From NCBI GenBank assembly GCA_029007035.1, contig JAQXHC010000023.1:1-33810 (forward strand): DNA of 33,810 nt, read 5' to 3'. Both the position numbers and the translations under genes were made by a program. The notes under the pieces were generated by a model that was given only the letters and a program-made list of their open reading frames with translations, searched no databases and was not told where the DNA came from. This document shows positions 23,215-30,477 of the stretch, in pieces (within the stretch, counting starts at the first letter, position 1; each line of letters opens with the position of its first letter). Source of the stretch: Oscillospiraceae bacterium. GTDB lineage: Bacteria > Bacillota > Clostridia > Oscillospirales > Ruminococcaceae.

Positions 23215-24480
23215 TTAGATATTGGCAAAGGCCTGTTTGAGGTCGTCGAGAATGTCTTCAACATTTTCAAGTCCGACAGAGAGACGAATCATACCGCCGT
23301 TGATTCCGCAGGCAATAAGCTGTTCATCGGTAAGCTGACGGTGAGTTGCACTTGCCGGATGAAGAACACAGGTGCGGATGTCGGCAACATGAACTTCGTT
23401 TGATGCAAGTTTAAGAGAGTCCATGAACTTGACGGCAGTTTTTCTTCCGCCCTTTATGACGAATGAAATAACACCGCTGCAGCCCATTGGCAGATATTTT
23501 TTGGCAAGCTCGTGATACTTGTTTCCGGGCAGACCGGGATAGTTGACCGACTCTACCTTGTCATTTGCTTCAAGGAATTCCGAAACGATACGTGCGTTTT
23601 CGCAGTACTGTTTCATGCGGATTGCGAGTGTCTCAAGTCCGAGATTCAGATAGAACGCCGACTGAGCAGCAGGATAGCATCCGAAATCTCTCATGAGCTG
23701 CATTCTTGCCTTTACGATATAGGCAGCCTTACCGTAAGCTTCGGTATACACAATGCCATGATAGCTGTCATCCGGCTCGGTAAAATCAGAGAATTTGCCG
23801 TTTGCCCAGTTAAATGTACCTGCATCGACGATAACACCGCCGACCTGAACAGCGTGTCCGTCCATATATTTTGAGGTGGAGTGAATAACGATATCCGCAC
23901 CGTGCTCGATGGGACGGCAAAGAATTGGCGTTGGGAATGTGTTATCCACGATAAGTGGTACGTCGTTTTCATGAGCGATTTTTGCGAATTTTTCGATATC
24001 AAAAACCGTAAGAGCCGGATTGGCAAGTGTTTCGCCGAAAACAGCCTTTGTATTAGGCTTGAATGCTGCACGGATTTCATCTTCAGAGGCATCGGGGCTT
24101 ACGAAAATGCACTCAATTCCGAGTTTTTTTAATGTCACCGCGAACAGGTTGATAGTTCCGCCGTAGATTGTCGCAGCTGAAATGAAGCTGTCGCCTGCCT
24201 GACAGATATTGAGAATCGAACAGAGACTTGCAGCCTGACCGCTGGATGTGCACATTGCACCGATTCCGCCTTCAAGAGCTGCTATTTTTTCCTCGACCGC
24301 CATAACAGTGGGATTTTCAAAACGCGAGTAAATAAGGCTTTTGGTTGGATCGTCGAAAACTGCGGCAACGTCGTCGGTTGAGTCATAAACATAGGTTGTA
24401 CTCTGAACGATCGGAACAACGCGTGGTTCGGTATTCTTCGGTGTATAGCCCTCATGGAGACATTTAGTTTCAATTTTCAT
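23215..24480 (-). CDS. metY: O-acetylhomoserine sulfhydrylase (PLP-dependent, MetY type)
   Basis: A 421-residue PLP enzyme of the Cys/Met metabolism family. It opens with TKCLHEGYTP, the usual MetY start, and has YSRFENPTVMAVEEKIAALEGG, SSGQAASLCSI, the PLP-binding loop STSKYMDGH with the Schiff-base lysine near residue 208, and the C-terminal MIRLSVGLENVEDILDDL. It converts O-acetylhomoserine and sulfide to homocysteine, and related enzymes also make cysteine from O-acetylserine. MetY differs from cystathionine gamma-synthase in its longer chain and this N-terminus. AAGGAGG lies upstream of ATG 24480. A strong promoter with a palindrome over the start site suggests repression. No SAM riboswitch or T-box fits in the short leader. 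Confidence 0.93.
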   Translation of the reverse strand: MKIETKCLHEGYTPKNTEPRVVPIVQSTTYVYDSTDDVAAVFDDPTKSLIYSRFENPTVMAVEEKIAALEGGIGAMCTSSGQAASLCSILNICQAGDSFISAATIYGGTINLFAVTLKKLGIECIFVSPDASEDEIRAAFKPNTKAVFGETLANPALTVFDIEKFAKIAHENDVPLIVDNTFPTPILCRPIEHGADIVIHSTSKYMDGHAVQVGGVIVDAGTFNWANGKFSDFTEPDDSYHGIVYTEAYGKAAYIVKARMQLMRDFGCYPAAQSAFYLNLGLETLAIRMKQYCENARIVSEFLEANDKVESVNYPGLPGNKYHELAKKYLPMGCSGVISFVIKGGRKTAVKFMDSLKLASNEVHVADIRTCVLHPASATHRQLTDEQLIACGINGGMIRLSVGLENVEDILDDLKQAFANI

Positions 24481-24505
24481 AGGTCTTGACCTCCTTGGAT
24501 TGTCC

Positions 24506-24519
24506 TGAATTATAATTCA
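24506..24519 (-). promoter_or_regulatory. 14-bp perfect palindrome at the metY transcription start
   Basis: TGAATTATAATTCA is a perfect 14-bp palindrome directly downstream of the -10 at 24520-24525. The position is ideal for a repressor. GAATT resembles part of the sulfur regulator CymR's recognition sequence in Bacillus, but the match is partial, so the regulator is not identified. Confidence 0.5.
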
Positions 24520-24547
24520 ATTATACCACAAATATCGAAATTGTCAA
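24520..24547 (-). promoter_or_regulatory. Promoter of metY
   Basis: Read on the minus strand: -35 TTGACA (24542-24547), 16-bp spacer, -10 TATAAT (24520-24525). The -35 and -10 are both perfect matches to consensus. Confidence 0.8.
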
Positions 24548-24606
24548 CACACTCTATATACAATGAATGTGCAAATTAAATGTAGGCAAAGGTGAATTTT
24601 GACAGC

Positions 24607-24636
24607 GTATTCCACCGCCGTAAGGCGGGGGAATAC
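24607..24636. repeat. Strong hairpin downstream of the P-type ATPase gene
   Basis: GTATTCC (24607-24613) and GGAATAC (24630-24636) plus CCGCC/GGCGG give a 12-bp stem with one A-G mismatch and a GTAA loop. It lies 66 bp beyond the ATPase stop (minus strand) and has no T-run on either side, so it is not a standard terminator. It may be a dispersed palindromic element or a 3' mRNA stabiliser. Confidence 0.55.
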
Positions 24637-24701
24637 ACATATACGACCTTGCCTGCAAAAATTTTAGAAATACATATACAATTGAATATTATGAAATCAG
24701 C

Positions 24702-26786
24702 TTATTTGAATTGTTTTGTATTTAGAATTCTGATAGAATTAAAGATAAGGAGCATGGCAACACCCGAGTCGGCAAATACTGCAAACCACATACTTGCGAA
24801 GCCGAGCAGACCGAGAACGATAACAAGAAGCTTGAAAAGCAGCGCAAAAACAATATTTTCTGCGGCTATACGAAGTGTTTTGTCAGCGATTTTCTTTGCG
24901 CGGACAGCAGAATCAAGTTCGCTGTTCATAAAAATCACATCGGCGGCTTCGTGGGCAAGCTCTGAACCGTTATGCATAGCCGCTCCGACATCTGCTCCTG
25001 CGAGAACCGGACCATCGTTGATACCGTCGCCGACGAACATTACCGCTCCGTATCTGCTGCGGATTTTTCTGACTTCATTGAGCTTTTCATCGGGCATGAG
25101 TCCGCCGACGGCTTCGTCAATACCGACGGATTTACGCGTAATATCAGCATTTTCAGCCTTGTCTCCGGTGAGCATTGATGTATGGATTCCCATCTTTTTC
25201 AGTTCTGCAACCGCAGCTGCCGAACGCTTTCTGATAGTATCCGAAACCACGATCCGTCCTTCTGAACAGCCGTTCCGCGCGACATAAACAACACTTCCTG
25301 CAACAGGACGATTGTCCGGAACTGTAACTCCATTTTCATGCATTAGCCGTTCGTTGCCGCAGAGAACATGATCCGTACCAATGGTACACGAAATTCCTCT
25401 GCCTGCAAGTTCAGAGACATTTTCTGCTTTTGTAAAGGTGATATTCCGTTCACGACAGTACTTCATGATGCTAACCGCTACCGGATGACCCGAAGCTTCT
25501 TCGCAGGCAGCACAGAGTGAAAGCAGTATATTCTCATTTTTTTCGCCGAATGGCATAACCTCTGTAACTTCAAAAGTACCGTTTGTGACAGTACCGGTTT
25601 TGTCGAATGCAACAGCTTTAATTTTTGCGAGCGCTTCAAGTGACTGACCGCCCTTAAATAGAATTCCAAGCCTTGAAGCCGCACCGATTCCCGAAAAGTA
25701 AGCAAGCGGAACACTCAGTACAATAGCGCACGGACAGCTTATAACGAGAAAGGTCAGAGCGGTGTAAATCCATTTTGAGGGATTTCCAGTTAAAATCGAG
25801 GGGATAATGGCAACTGCAAGCGCAGCCGCAAGTACGATCGGTGTGTAAATCCTTGCAAATCGCGTAATGAAACGGTCTATATTCGGTTTTGAAGCAGCTG
25901 CATTCTCGACAGCATTGGCAATTCCTGCTATTGTGGAGTCTTTTGCTTCAGCCTCGGCGCGAACAGTGATTACGCTGCCGAGGTTGATACAGCCTGAAAC
26001 AGCGCGGCTGCCTACAGTCAGGCTCGCAGGAGTAGGCTCACCCGTTATTGCGGAGGTATCAACTCTTGTGCTGCCCGATTCAACTATGCCGTCAGCAGCG
26101 ATTCTTTCACCGGCTTTTACGCGGATTAAGTCTCCGACACGGATTTCATCGGCGTTAAGGCGAACATAATCCTCACCGCGCAGGATATCCGCCTCGTCAA
26201 CCTTCAGTGTAGCAGCAGCGGTAATCGCATTGCGGCTTTGTCTGACGGCATAGTGCTCAAAAAGCTCTCCGATACTGAAGAACAGTACAACTCCGACAGC
26301 TTCGGAATAATCACCGAGAATCATCGCACCAACTGTTGCAATGGTCATCAGCAGATTTTCGTCAAAAATGCTGCCGCTTTTTATATTTTTAAATGTGTTG
26401 ATGATAATTTCTCTGCCAAGGACGAGGTACGAGATGATATAAAGAACGGTTGAGGCAATTTCAAGGTTCAGCCGAGAACAGACAATCGCGGAAGCATAAA
26501 TTATCGCTCCGATGATGAGAGTAATAATATCACCTTTCAGGGATTCTTCTTCGCCGCCTATATTATCTTCATCTTCGGGGAGAAATTCCACATCGGACTC
26601 AATTTTTCTTGCGGCAGCGTTGAGAATTTCCAGTGTTCCGGAGTTTATTTCACCGCTGATTTTCAGTTTTCTTGCGGCAAAAAACAGTACGGCTGAATCT
26701 ATTCCCTCAATCCGGTTAAGCTCCTGTTCGATTTTTGTTCCGCAGTGAGCACAGTCGAGATTTTTGACAGTGTAGGTTTTAGTCAT
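24702..26786 (-). CDS. Zn/Cd/Pb-type P1B-ATPase (CadA/ZntA type)
   Basis: A 694-residue heavy-metal pump. An N-terminal metal-binding domain carries DCAHC (Cys12 and Cys15). Membrane helices include the CPC site (ISCPCAIVLSVP, residues 350-361) that lines the metal path. ATPase motifs are AITGEP, DKTGTVTNG (phosphorylated Asp near 395), SGHPV and GDGINDGPVL. A conserved Asp in the last helices (FADSGVAMLL) fits the Zn/Cd/Pb class. The frame is open to 26819, but ATG 26786 has AAAGGGATG upstream and starts MTKTYTVKNLDCAHCG as expected; the longer start would lie inside the operator. A perfect promoter and an ArsR/SmtB-type operator precede it. No ArsR-family gene is visible nearby. Confidence 0.93.
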   Translation of the reverse strand: MTKTYTVKNLDCAHCGTKIEQELNRIEGIDSAVLFFAARKLKISGEINSGTLEILNAAARKIESDVEFLPEDEDNIGGEEESLKGDIITLIIGAIIYASAIVCSRLNLEIASTVLYIISYLVLGREIIINTFKNIKSGSIFDENLLMTIATVGAMILGDYSEAVGVVLFFSIGELFEHYAVRQSRNAITAAATLKVDEADILRGEDYVRLNADEIRVGDLIRVKAGERIAADGIVESGSTRVDTSAITGEPTPASLTVGSRAVSGCINLGSVITVRAEAEAKDSTIAGIANAVENAAASKPNIDRFITRFARIYTPIVLAAALAVAIIPSILTGNPSKWIYTALTFLVISCPCAIVLSVPLAYFSGIGAASRLGILFKGGQSLEALAKIKAVAFDKTGTVTNGTFEVTEVMPFGEKNENILLSLCAACEEASGHPVAVSIMKYCRERNITFTKAENVSELAGRGISCTIGTDHVLCGNERLMHENGVTVPDNRPVAGSVVYVARNGCSEGRIVVSDTIRKRSAAAVAELKKMGIHTSMLTGDKAENADITRKSVGIDEAVGGLMPDEKLNEVRKIRSRYGAVMFVGDGINDGPVLAGADVGAAMHNGSELAHEAADVIFMNSELDSAVRAKKIADKTLRIAAENIVFALLFKLLVIVLGLLGFASMWFAVFADSGVAMLLIFNSIRILNTKQFK

Positions 26787-26800
26787 AAATACATCCCTTT

Positions 26801-26822
26801 CATATGAATATCTGTTCATATG
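26801..26822 (-). promoter_or_regulatory. Probable ArsR/SmtB-type operator of the metal ATPase
   Basis: CATATGAA (26801-26808), 6-bp spacer, TTCATATG (26815-26822) is an 8-bp perfect inverted repeat just past the -10. The family's sites are built around ATATGAA...TTCATAT, and metal-responsive repressors such as SmtB and CzrA bind here to block export genes until zinc or cadmium rises. Assignment to that family is by pattern and gene context. Confidence 0.6.
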
Positions 26823-26825
26823 TTT

Positions 26826-26854
26826 AATATATCATATATTTTTCTGTTTGTCAA
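26826..26854 (-). promoter_or_regulatory. Promoter of the metal ATPase gene
   Basis: Read on the minus strand: -35 TTGACA (26849-26854), 17-bp spacer, -10 TATATT (26826-26831). The operator starts 3 bp after the -10. Confidence 0.75.
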
Positions 26855-26922
26855 TAGGTTTGCGAATTTTTTTGCAGAATATACATTGTTCATAGAAATA
26901 AACAATCGATTCAAGTTATATT

Positions 26923-27086
26923 AGAACCTGTCCACATAGGCATCTGCGTGCGTATTTGCGGCAAATTGTGCTGCTTACTGCGTTAAAAATGCTTGTCATA
27001 CGTTAAGTATGCCTGCACATTTTTGCCTTGTCAGTGACAAGATTCTGCTCGAAAATCCGCACACATTTCCTATGCGGACAGGTTCT
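26923..27086. mobile_element. 164-bp MITE-like element with terminal inverted repeats
   Basis: AGAACCTGTCCACATAGG at 26923-26940 and, inverted, the same 18 bp with one mismatch at 27069-27086 form terminal inverted repeats. The interior has further symmetry: CATAC (26999-27003) pairs with GTATG (27009-27013) around the middle, flanked by AAAAATG and CATTTTT, so the whole element could fold as one long imperfect hairpin. No coding capacity. I see no clear target-site duplication. It lies between the metal ATPase promoter and the hydrolase gene's terminator. Confidence 0.7.
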
Positions 27087-27111
27087 CAGATATTTTCACA
27101 GCAGTAATAAC

Positions 27112-27137
27112 AAAAAAACGTCTCCAAAACGGAGACG
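27112..27137 (-). terminator. Rho-independent terminator after the alpha/beta hydrolase gene
   Basis: Read on the minus strand: CGTCTCC (27131-27137) and GGAGACG (27119-27125) form a 7-bp stem around a GTTTT loop, followed by a run of seven T (27112-27118). Confidence 0.85.
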
Positions 27138-27233
27138 ATAGGTAACTGTAAACGCAATATCAAATTATTGTTGTCGTACAGATATACAGCCGGATTATTC
27201 TGCAGATTGAATAAAAGACATGGAGATAATATT

Positions 27234-28172
27234 TCAGAGTCTGTCCAGCCACGAGAAAATTGTCTTTGCGATATCCTTGTATACAACGGAATTGTTCTTT
27301 TCGTTCAGGATTTCGTGGCGCATACCGTCAAAAAGACGGTGAGAAATGCTCTCATATCCGACTTTTTCCATGAGCGAAAGTGCCTTGAAAAAGCGTTTTT
27401 CCGACAGCATACACGGGTCTTCCTTTCCCGAGAGGAAACGAATTGGCAGGTGTGGATTCTGTACATTCCAGCCGCGCTTCGAGTAGGTTTCATTCAGCAG
27501 GTAAAGCAGGCCTTCGTATCCGTTGAGAGTATATATAAAGCTGCAAAGCGGGTCGGAGTTGAATTTTTCAACTACGTCGGGGTCGCTGCAGATCCAAGCG
27601 TGCTCGGTATTTTCAGCTGAAAACGGCTTGTTGAAAACCGACTCGAGAGCGCTGCTGATTTTTGCACTTCTGTAATGGCTGCCGAGCTTCTGGGAAACCG
27701 CTGAATTAACCGAGCGTGTGAAGCTTGAAAAGCGCGTAAAACATGGACAGCCGAGGACAATAAGACCATCAATGTCAGTGTCGTGTTTTTTGACGAAGCA
27801 CCGCGCACCAAGTGAACCCATGCTGTGTCCGATCATAAAAACAGGCACGCCGGTATATGCCTCACGGATAATACGGTTGAGCTGAGCAATGTCTGAAACA
27901 AATCCGGCTCCGCCGTTTTTATACATGAATCCGAGGTCATCTTCTGTGCAGATGCTTTTTCCGTGACCGCGGTTATCATGAATCACAGTTATGAAACCCT
28001 CACTTGCGAGATAGTCCATAAAGTCGAAATATCGCTCCTTATATTCGCACATACCATGAACAATCTGAATTATTCCGTTTACATTTCCCGATGGTACGGC
28101 GATTACTGCGCTTATTTCGAGTCCGTCGGCTTCGGAAGTGAAATTAAAATCTTTAACGTCCGCGTTAAGCAT
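27234..28172 (-). CDS. Alpha/beta hydrolase, lysophospholipase/monoacylglycerol lipase type
   Basis: A 312-residue serine hydrolase. The oxyanion region is IIQIVHGMCEYKERYFDF near residues 35-52, then HDNRGHGKS near 65-73, the nucleophile elbow GHSMGS near residues 119-124, an Asp in FLSGKEDPC near 256, and His in GMRHEIL near 287, completing a Ser-Asp-His triad. The pattern matches lysophospholipases and monoglyceride lipases (Hydrolase_4 type). There is no signal peptide, so it likely acts in the cytoplasm. ATG 28172 has GGAGG upstream. It is in the same direction as the GS/ANTAR pair, 132 bp downstream, with its own predicted promoter and a strong terminator after it. Confidence 0.88.
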   Translation of the reverse strand: MLNADVKDFNFTSEADGLEISAVIAVPSGNVNGIIQIVHGMCEYKERYFDFMDYLASEGFITVIHDNRGHGKSICTEDDLGFMYKNGGAGFVSDIAQLNRIIREAYTGVPVFMIGHSMGSLGARCFVKKHDTDIDGLIVLGCPCFTRFSSFTRSVNSAVSQKLGSHYRSAKISSALESVFNKPFSAENTEHAWICSDPDVVEKFNSDPLCSFIYTLNGYEGLLYLLNETYSKRGWNVQNPHLPIRFLSGKEDPCMLSEKRFFKALSLMEKVGYESISHRLFDGMRHEILNEKNNSVVYKDIAKTIFSWLDRL

Positions 28173-28236
28173 AGAATTCCTCCATTACTGAATAAACAGT
28201 GCTATACTGCAGGCAGCACCGCACGGTAATGTCTAT

Positions 28237-28265
28237 ATTTTACCATAAAAGTGCGTTCAAATCAA
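28237..28265 (-). promoter_or_regulatory. Probable promoter of the alpha/beta hydrolase gene
   Basis: Read on the minus strand: -35 TTGATT (28260-28265), 17-bp spacer, -10 TAAAAT (28237-28242). The leader starts with a GTGCGGTG stretch (28216-28223) that resembles part of the leader motif seen before the PBP and lepA genes. Confidence 0.45.
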
Positions 28266-28304
28266 TAGGCATAATTTGCATTGATTTCGTTAATATGCAC
28301 AAAT

Positions 28305-28874
28305 TCATCTCTCGTAGGCAGCAAGAACTTTCAATGCAACCTCTTTTCGCGTCTGTCTGTTGTTCATTGCCTGTTTTTCGATATATCGGTGCGCCTGCGG
28401 TTCAGTGAATTTCAGATATTGCATCAGGGTGCATTTGGCACGGTTAATCAGCCGCATCTCCTCGATTTTAGTCAGAAGACTGACATTTTCTTTTTTTGAA
28501 CCGAGCATTCTTGCACGCGTATCACGGATCTTTTTCAGCAAGCGCAGGAATGCGTCGGCGGCAAACGGCTTTGATATGACGCAAATCCCGGAATCAGAGA
28601 CCCTTTCGCCCATGTCGGCAGCGATGTCGTTACGGCAAATAAGTATGATACCTGCCGCAGTGACCTCGGAAATCGTAATCGCAAGCTCATGTCCGAATTC
28701 GTCGGGAAGCGGCGAATCAATTATTACAAGCTCAAACTCGCTGTCCGAAATAATCCTCCGCGCATGACTTCCGCTTGAAGCTTTGGTCAGCTTAAAGAAT
28801 CCGTTGATGTCAAGGAGCCGCTGCATGGTATCGGTGTTGCGAACTGAGTTTGATACAATTAAAGCTCTTTCCAT
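28305..28874 (-). CDS. ANTAR-domain regulator with a degenerate receiver
   Basis: A 189-residue two-domain protein. Residues 1-120 have a receiver fold: the phosphoacceptor site is LVIIDSPLPDEFG (Asp near residue 53) and the lysine motif is VISKPF near 98-103. The usual acidic pair near the start is missing: ALIVSNSVRN stands where ILIVDDE would. The C-terminal ANTAR domain, near residues 135-188, reads IEEMRLINRAKCTLMQYLKFTEPQAHRYIEKQAM, the three-helix RNA-binding domain that prevents transcription termination. It starts 14 bp after the glutamine synthetase paralogue in one operon, as ANTAR regulators do with glnA in other clostridia. Without the acidic pair, phosphorylation is doubtful; the signal may come from a protein partner. 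Confidence 0.88.
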   Translation of the reverse strand: MERALIVSNSVRNTDTMQRLLDINGFFKLTKASSGSHARRIISDSEFELVIIDSPLPDEFGHELAITISEVTAAGIILICRNDIAADMGERVSDSGICVISKPFAADAFLRLLKKIRDTRARMLGSKKENVSLLTKIEEMRLINRAKCTLMQYLKFTEPQAHRYIEKQAMNNRQTRKEVALKVLAAYER

Positions 28875-28888
28875 TTTTTACACCCGTA

Positions 28889-30190
28889 TCAGATAGACTT
28901 AAAATAGTATTTTTTTTCGAATTCCTCGTCGTCGTCGGATTTTTCGTAGTCGTCAAGCTGTTTTTCAAGCTTTCGGAAGATGTTATGTCTTATCTCATCT
29001 GAAAGCATTTCACGGACAAACTCACTTTGTTTTGCAAGCTCCAACGCTTCGTTAAGGGATGAGGGAAGATGCTCAAACTGTGTATTATTTAAATTTTCCG
29101 TGAGCATACTGTCGTAAAAAAGCGAACAGTCCCCACTCTTTATGCCTTCAATTCCGGCAGCGAGAATCAGTTTGAACGTTACGTATGGGTTGCAGCAGGC
29201 ATCAGCGGAGCGAATCTCAATCCGCGGAGCTGTACCTGCGGAGACAGGCACTCTGATAAGGGGAGCATTATTTCCGTAAGAACAGTTGACAAATGACGGA
29301 GCATAGCCGCTTCCGAAGCGTTTATACGAGTTTGTGGTCGGGTTTAGGAAGGCAGTGATTTCGGTTATTCTGCGAAGGACTCCTGCAATAAAGCATTTAC
29401 CCTCGACGCTCATTTCTCTCGGTGACGGACCGAAAATGTTTTCGCCGCCTTTTTTGAGGCTGACGGAAATGCTCAGTGCGCTGCCGTAATTATCGGGGAG
29501 CGGCTTCGGCATAAATGACGCAAAAAGGCCATTTTGCGCGGCTATTGATTTAACGACGGTCTTATAGTGAACCATATTGTCGGCAGCTGATACAGGCTCG
29601 TTTTCGCGGAATTCGATTTCGTTCTGCCCCGGACCGTGTTTATGACAGGAGCTTTTCGGACTGAGTCCCATTTCCTCGAGGGACAGGCAGATTTCGCGTC
29701 GTGCATTCTCACATTTATCGAGGGGAGCTACATCAAGATAGCTTCCGTCATCGTGGGGAATATGAGTCGGATTGCCGTTTTCGTCGAGTTCAAAAAGATA
29801 AAATTCGCATTTTGTACCCATTTCGCAGGCATAACCGTCAAGGCGCAGCGAGTTCATATAGCTTGAAAGAGAGCTTCGCATATCTCCTATATAGTCTGAG
29901 CCGTCCATGTTTTTCAGGTCGCAGAAAAAACGGACAACACGTCCTGATTTCGGACGCCAGGGGAGAACGGAAAGTGTCGAAATATCGGGAACGAGCAGCA
30001 GATCAGAACATCCGTCACTGATACATGAAGCGTCGAATGGGATCCCGTGGCTGAACGCGCGTGGAAGCTCGTTAGGCATAATGGCGATATTTTTTAGGTT
30101 TCCGAACATATCACAGAAGGTAAGACGGATAAATTTAACGTCGTTTTCCTCGACAAAGGTGAGAATTTCGTTTGGAGAAAAGCTGTTCAT
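28889..30190 (-). CDS. Glutamine synthetase paralogue lacking key catalytic residues
   Basis: A 433-residue protein aligned end to end with type I glutamine synthetase (GlnA): PFDASC near residue 51, CEFYLFE near 128, GPGQNEIEF at 186-194, FMPKP at 226-230, NPTTNSYKR at 283-291, RIEIRSAD at 323-330. Using S. typhimurium numbering by eye, metal and catalytic residues differ: E129 is Lys127, E212 is Lys184, H269 is Ser240, E327 (flap Glu) is Tyr296, R339 is Asn308. D50, E131, E220, R344, E357 and R359 are kept. GSGMH reads GSALS. The frame is intact, so this is not a recent pseudogene. It probably cannot make glutamine, and may be a sensor or act on another substrate. The start ATG 30190 is followed by typical GS sequence and has a clear promoter. 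Confidence 0.85.
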   Translation of the reverse strand: MNSFSPNEILTFVEENDVKFIRLTFCDMFGNLKNIAIMPNELPRAFSHGIPFDASCISDGCSDLLLVPDISTLSVLPWRPKSGRVVRFFCDLKNMDGSDYIGDMRSSLSSYMNSLRLDGYACEMGTKCEFYLFELDENGNPTHIPHDDGSYLDVAPLDKCENARREICLSLEEMGLSPKSSCHKHGPGQNEIEFRENEPVSAADNMVHYKTVVKSIAAQNGLFASFMPKPLPDNYGSALSISVSLKKGGENIFGPSPREMSVEGKCFIAGVLRRITEITAFLNPTTNSYKRFGSGYAPSFVNCSYGNNAPLIRVPVSAGTAPRIEIRSADACCNPYVTFKLILAAGIEGIKSGDCSLFYDSMLTENLNNTQFEHLPSSLNEALELAKQSEFVREMLSDEIRHNIFRKLEKQLDDYEKSDDDEEFEKKYYFKSI

Positions 30191-30217
30191 GAGTACCTCC
30201 GAAAGTTTTATAAGTCA

Positions 30218-30246
30218 ATTATACTACAAAAGAAAAGAAATGTAAA
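30218..30246 (-). promoter_or_regulatory. Promoter of the GS paralogue / ANTAR operon
   Basis: Read on the minus strand: -35 TTTACA (30241-30246), 17-bp spacer, -10 TATAAT (30218-30223). The leader is only about 20 nt, too short to carry an ANTAR target hairpin. GGAGGT is the ribosome binding site. Confidence 0.75.
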
Positions 30247-30394
30247 TACATATATGAAAAAATCATCTGCGTGCAAATTTTACAGCACATCTGCTGAAAT
30301 TGCTGAGAAGTCCGCACGTAAAAATCAGAAAAAGCGTTAGAAAATGTTCCTGTGAGAGAAAATGTTACATATCGGAAAAAATTTCAAAAATGCC

Positions 30395-30423
30395 TTGTAA
30401 CTTCACGAGGAAAATGTTATAAT
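30395..30423 (+). promoter_or_regulatory. Promoter of the membrane protein gene
   Basis: -35 TTGTAA (30395-30400), 17-bp spacer, -10 TATAAT (30418-30423). The intergenic span 30247-30394 upstream is AT-rich with an imperfect inverted repeat (CGTGC...GCACG, 30271-30320) and no gene. Confidence 0.7.
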
Positions 30424-30477
30424 ATATATGTGCAGCAATTTGAGAGTGTGAAAGCTTTCAGATGTATGGAGGTAACA

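Noticed and set aside
24481..24519. SAM riboswitch or T-box upstream of metY
   Set aside because: The promoter places the transcript start only about 30-35 nt from the ATG, too short for either element.
24592..25287. A long plus-strand open frame of 231 codons over the P-type ATPase C-terminal region
   Set aside because: It is antisense to the well-supported ATPase coding region, has no ribosome binding site and its translation is low-complexity, Ser- and Arg-rich, as expected of an antisense frame.
30191..30217. ANTAR-target hairpins in the GS/ANTAR leader
   Set aside because: The predicted leader is about 20 nt long and has no paired hairpins.
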